Source of the DNA: Vibrio sp. FE10
GTDB lineage: Bacteria; Pseudomonadota; Gammaproteobacteria; Enterobacterales; Vibrionaceae
Assembly: GCF_030297155.1 (NCBI RefSeq)
Contig: NZ_AP028067.1
Span: forward strand, 1,426,001 to 1,490,000
DNA length: 64,000 nucleotides
Direction: 5' to 3'
Shown here: piece by piece, positions 61,809 to 64,000 of the stretch
Position numbering within the stretch: the stretch's first letter is position 1
Layout: each line of letters starts with the position of its first letter
The notes under the pieces: generated by a model
Database searches by the model: none
What the model was told of the DNA's origin: nothing
Seen by the model: only the letters and a program-made list of their open reading frames with translations
Position numbers and translations under genes: made by a program

Positions 61809-63527
61809 ATGGATCTGGCATCTGCCTTAGAAAAGAAGCTTAAACGTCAGGTAGCGGCGCGAAAAGCGGCTGAAGCATTGTTGGAACAAAAGAGCCTTGA
61901 ACTGTTTGAGGCTAACCAACAGCTTGAACTTGCACTGCGCCAGCTTGAGAAGCGTTCGAATGCGAACATACGTCGTATTGAGTTTCAGGAACAGATCGAC
62001 AACTTGTTGATTGATTTCGGGCGCGCCTTTCTTAGGAACGATCTCAACGATGTAATGCTTTCAGAGTTAACCACTAACGTGACCAACAGTTACCTGATTG
62101 AAGCCAGTCGTTTGATTTTACCTCCCAAGTTACTTCCTCAGTTACAAACCTACGACTATGGTGATGAAATGGTCGAGGTGCTAGAACACGACATTCAAGA
62201 ACCCCATTGGCAAGGTAATGTGCTGAGTGTGCCATTAGAGGTTGAGAATGTGATTGTCGGCGTCTTAATAGTCCAAGTTAGATTGCTGGACCAAGACTAC
62301 GAGTTTATTCAGAGCCAACTGTTACTCGTAACCGACCTTATTTGCAGTGCATTAACCCATCAACTGACCATCAACCGAAATATCGAATCTCGCCAACGTG
62401 CCGAAGAGTCTGAAAGGGCAACGCGTGACTTTGTGGCGATGATCAACCATGAACTAAGAACCCCGCTTAATGGCTTACTAGGCAGTGCTGAGTTGATCAG
62501 TGATACCGAACTGAACAGCTCTCAGCGTGAGATAGTGAATAACCTTAGCCAGTCTGGCGAGTTTCTCAGAACCATCATTAATGACTTACTTGATTACAGT
62601 AAGATTAATGCAGGCATGTTGGAGCTTATACCGAAGAAATTTGCCTTACACGATTTAAGAAACACGATTGAGAGTATTTTCGTCAATCGCGCCATTGAAA
62701 AGCAGCTTGAATTCAATATCAGTGTTGCTTCCAATGTGCCTTCTCATTTCCAAGGGGATTTAGAACGTATCACTCAACTGTTTGTGAACTTGATCGGTAA
62801 TGCGATTAAATTTACGGAAGAAGGGCATGTGAATGTTGATATTGAATGGGACAACAAGCAATTCGTTTTCTCGGTGGAGGATACTGGGGTCGGGATTGCT
62901 GAGTCTGCCCACAAAACGCTGTTTGAACCGTTTACCCAGGCCGATAACTCAAGTAGTCGAAATTATGAAGGCACAGGGCTGGGTTTAGCGATTTGTCGCA
63001 AGTTAGTGGCTCTAATGAATGGCGATATTGGAGTGACCAGTGTTGTGGGGGTCGGTACTCGATTTACCATTTCAATTCCTCTTCAAGTTGTCGACATGCC
63101 AACAGAGAGTGATCGAGTCGCGACAGGGTTTGAATCAGAGGGCGAACTGTCTTTACTTAAAGTACTGGTGGTGGACGATATCAAGATGAACCAAATCATC
63201 ATCCAACAGATGCTGCGCAAATATGAGATAGAGCCGACCATCGCTGGTAATGGGGTGGAAGGGTTGGAACTGGCCTCAGACAATGAATATGACATTGTGT
63301 TTATGGATTGCAGGATGCCAGTCATGGACGGTTTTGAAGCGACACAAAAGCTAAGAGAGAAAGGTTACACTAAGTCTATTGTGGCACTCACAGCCGGAAC
63401 GACGCTTGAAGAGCGTGAGCGTTGCATTAAGTCTGGAATGGATGACATCCTCAGCAAACCCTACACCTCGAACGATCTTAAAGACATGCTCAAGAAGTGG
63501 GGTATTGCACCAGCTGCTGTTGTTTAG
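61809..63527 (+). CDS. hqsK: H-NOX-associated hybrid histidine kinase (HqsK/HahK type)
   Basis: A 572-residue soluble kinase. Order: an N-terminal coiled coil (1-60), a GAF-like region (about 65-185), HisKA with H214 in MINHELRTPLNG, HATPase_c with N box VNLIGNAIKF, DTGVGI and GTGLGLAI (to about 425), and a receiver domain (450-565) with D456/D457, phospho-acceptor D500 (VFMDCRMPVMDG) and K550. No transmembrane segment is present, as expected for a kinase controlled by H-NOX. Its partner phosphotransfer protein (LuxU in relatives) is not in the window. Confidence 0.92.
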   Translation: MDLASALEKKLKRQVAARKAAEALLEQKSLELFEANQQLELALRQLEKRSNANIRRIEFQEQIDNLLIDFGRAFLRNDLNDVMLSELTTNVTNSYLIEASRLILPPKLLPQLQTYDYGDEMVEVLEHDIQEPHWQGNVLSVPLEVENVIVGVLIVQVRLLDQDYEFIQSQLLLVTDLICSALTHQLTINRNIESRQRAEESERATRDFVAMINHELRTPLNGLLGSAELISDTELNSSQREIVNNLSQSGEFLRTIINDLLDYSKINAGMLELIPKKFALHDLRNTIESIFVNRAIEKQLEFNISVASNVPSHFQGDLERITQLFVNLIGNAIKFTEEGHVNVDIEWDNKQFVFSVEDTGVGIAESAHKTLFEPFTQADNSSSRNYEGTGLGLAICRKLVALMNGDIGVTSVVGVGTRFTISIPLQVVDMPTESDRVATGFESEGELSLLKVLVVDDIKMNQIIIQQMLRKYEIEPTIAGNGVEGLELASDNEYDIVFMDCRMPVMDGFEATQKLREKGYTKSIVALTAGTTLEERERCIKSGMDDILSKPYTSNDLKDMLKKWGIAPAAVV

Positions 63528-63565
63528 TGTTAATACATCTGTATTGGCTCTTATCTAAAAACAGA

Positions 63566-63605
63566 AAACCCTAAGCTATCTTGGATGGCTTAGGGTTTGT
63601 TTTAT
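63566..63605. terminator. bidirectional terminator between hqsK and pabB
   Basis: AAACCCTAAGC / GCTTAGGGTTT hairpin with T-rich flanks on both strands, between convergent genes. Confidence 0.85.
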
Positions 63606-63679
63606 TTGATGACTTAGATTGGCTAACACGCCGCTAGGCTATGTTTGGGTGTTTACGTTTGGGGGTTTACCGATTTAGA

Positions 63680-64000
63680 TTAGCATTCTTCAAGCACTGG
63701 CAAGATACGACTCAGTTTATCGAGTGTTTCTTGATACTCAGAGGCACAGTCACTATCAAATACCACGCCACCGCCAGCCCATGCATAAAGGGCATTATCT
63801 TCCGCAACTAAGGTACGAATCGTAATACTGGTGTCCATTCTGCCATTACGGCTGATATAACCAATACTGCCGCAATATGCTGAACGTCGATGGGGTTCTA
63901 ACTCTTCAATGATCTGCATTGCACGAACTTTCGGAGCGCCCGTAATCGAACCTCCTGGGAAGCAGGCTCTCAATAAGTCAGTCGCCGAGTACTGAACATC
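63680..64000 (-). CDS. pabB: aminodeoxychorismate synthase component I, C-terminal part (cut by window edge)
   Basis: The last 106 codons are visible, and the frame continues past the window end. The chorismate-binding-domain signature LLRACFPGGSITGAPKVRAMQIIEELEPHRRSAYCGSIGYIS is clear, followed by AWAGGGVVFDSDCASEYQET. PabB with PabA makes aminodeoxychorismate for folate. TrpE shares this domain, but the pabB neighbourhood (nudL, sdaA) and the S-I-T-G-A-P-K form favour PabB. Confidence 0.9.
   Translation of the reverse strand, partial: DVQYSATDLLRACFPGGSITGAPKVRAMQIIEELEPHRRSAYCGSIGYISRNGRMDTSITIRTLVAEDNALYAWAGGGVVFDSDCASEYQETLDKLSRILPVLEEC

Overview
The window reads as chromosomal DNA of a marine gammaproteobacterium of the genus Vibrio, possibly near the Splendidus clade. 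The genus call rests on gene content and order: psrA-fadE, fabV, hexR, panP, lysO, tfoX, serC, a quorum-linked H-NOX/kinase pair and a pabB/nudL/sdaA neighbourhood. This comes from recognising protein families by eye, with no database search. I see no rRNA, tRNA, CRISPR array, insertion sequence, prophage or integron.

Layout. 1-6.8 kb: a cell-surface adhesion module. A giant VCBS-repeat adhesin of the LapA type carries a TAAG proteolysis motif and faces a divergent tolC-like/ompA-like pair. 6.8-11.7 kb: fatty-acid metabolism. psrA-fadE lies behind a FadR-like and a PsrA-like operator, and fabV follows. A minus-strand small gene or sRNA candidate sits before psrA. 11.9-16.8 kb: ybjL, grxA (with an OxyR-like site), an iron alcohol dehydrogenase and hexR. 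17-27.3 kb: panP, lysO, an HDOD protein, tfoX with a hairpin over its ribosome-binding site, a small porin-like protein, an overlapping response-regulator/cNMP-binding kinase pair, and ydgA. 27.4-45.4 kb: serC, a periplasmic-binding-protein/diguanylate-cyclase pair, an AraC regulator, yiiM, an exonuclease/DUF294 pair, aspC, an HD-GYP phosphodiesterase, a MocR regulator next to a small membrane protein, and a secreted protein/serine protease pair. 45.5-50.6 kb: asnS, a chemoreceptor with a c-type haem motif, and a SnoaL-like/LysR pair. 50.7-55.5 kb: a ydeP-type molybdoenzyme, a LysR regulator and fdhD, with FNR-like boxes. 55.7-64 kb: a Tyr/Phe-rich leader ORF before tyrP, then sdaC-sdaA, nudL, hnoX-hqsK and the end of pabB.

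Common threads. Several genes concern the sessile/motile switch and its signals: the LapA-type adhesin, a GGDEF and an HD-GYP enzyme, the H-NOX/kinase pair and a haem chemoreceptor. Others concern redox and oxygen state: grxA, ydeP/fdhD and FNR-like boxes. A third group covers amino-acid uptake and breakdown: tyrP, sdaC/sdaA, aspC, serC, lysO and panP.

The strongest candidates for undescribed biology are the aromatic-rich leader ORF upstream of tyrP, the small minus-strand gene or sRNA at about 6.9-7.1 kb, the binding-protein/diguanylate-cyclase unit, the MocR-linked small membrane protein with its direct-repeat operator, and the two-gene secreted protein/protease unit.
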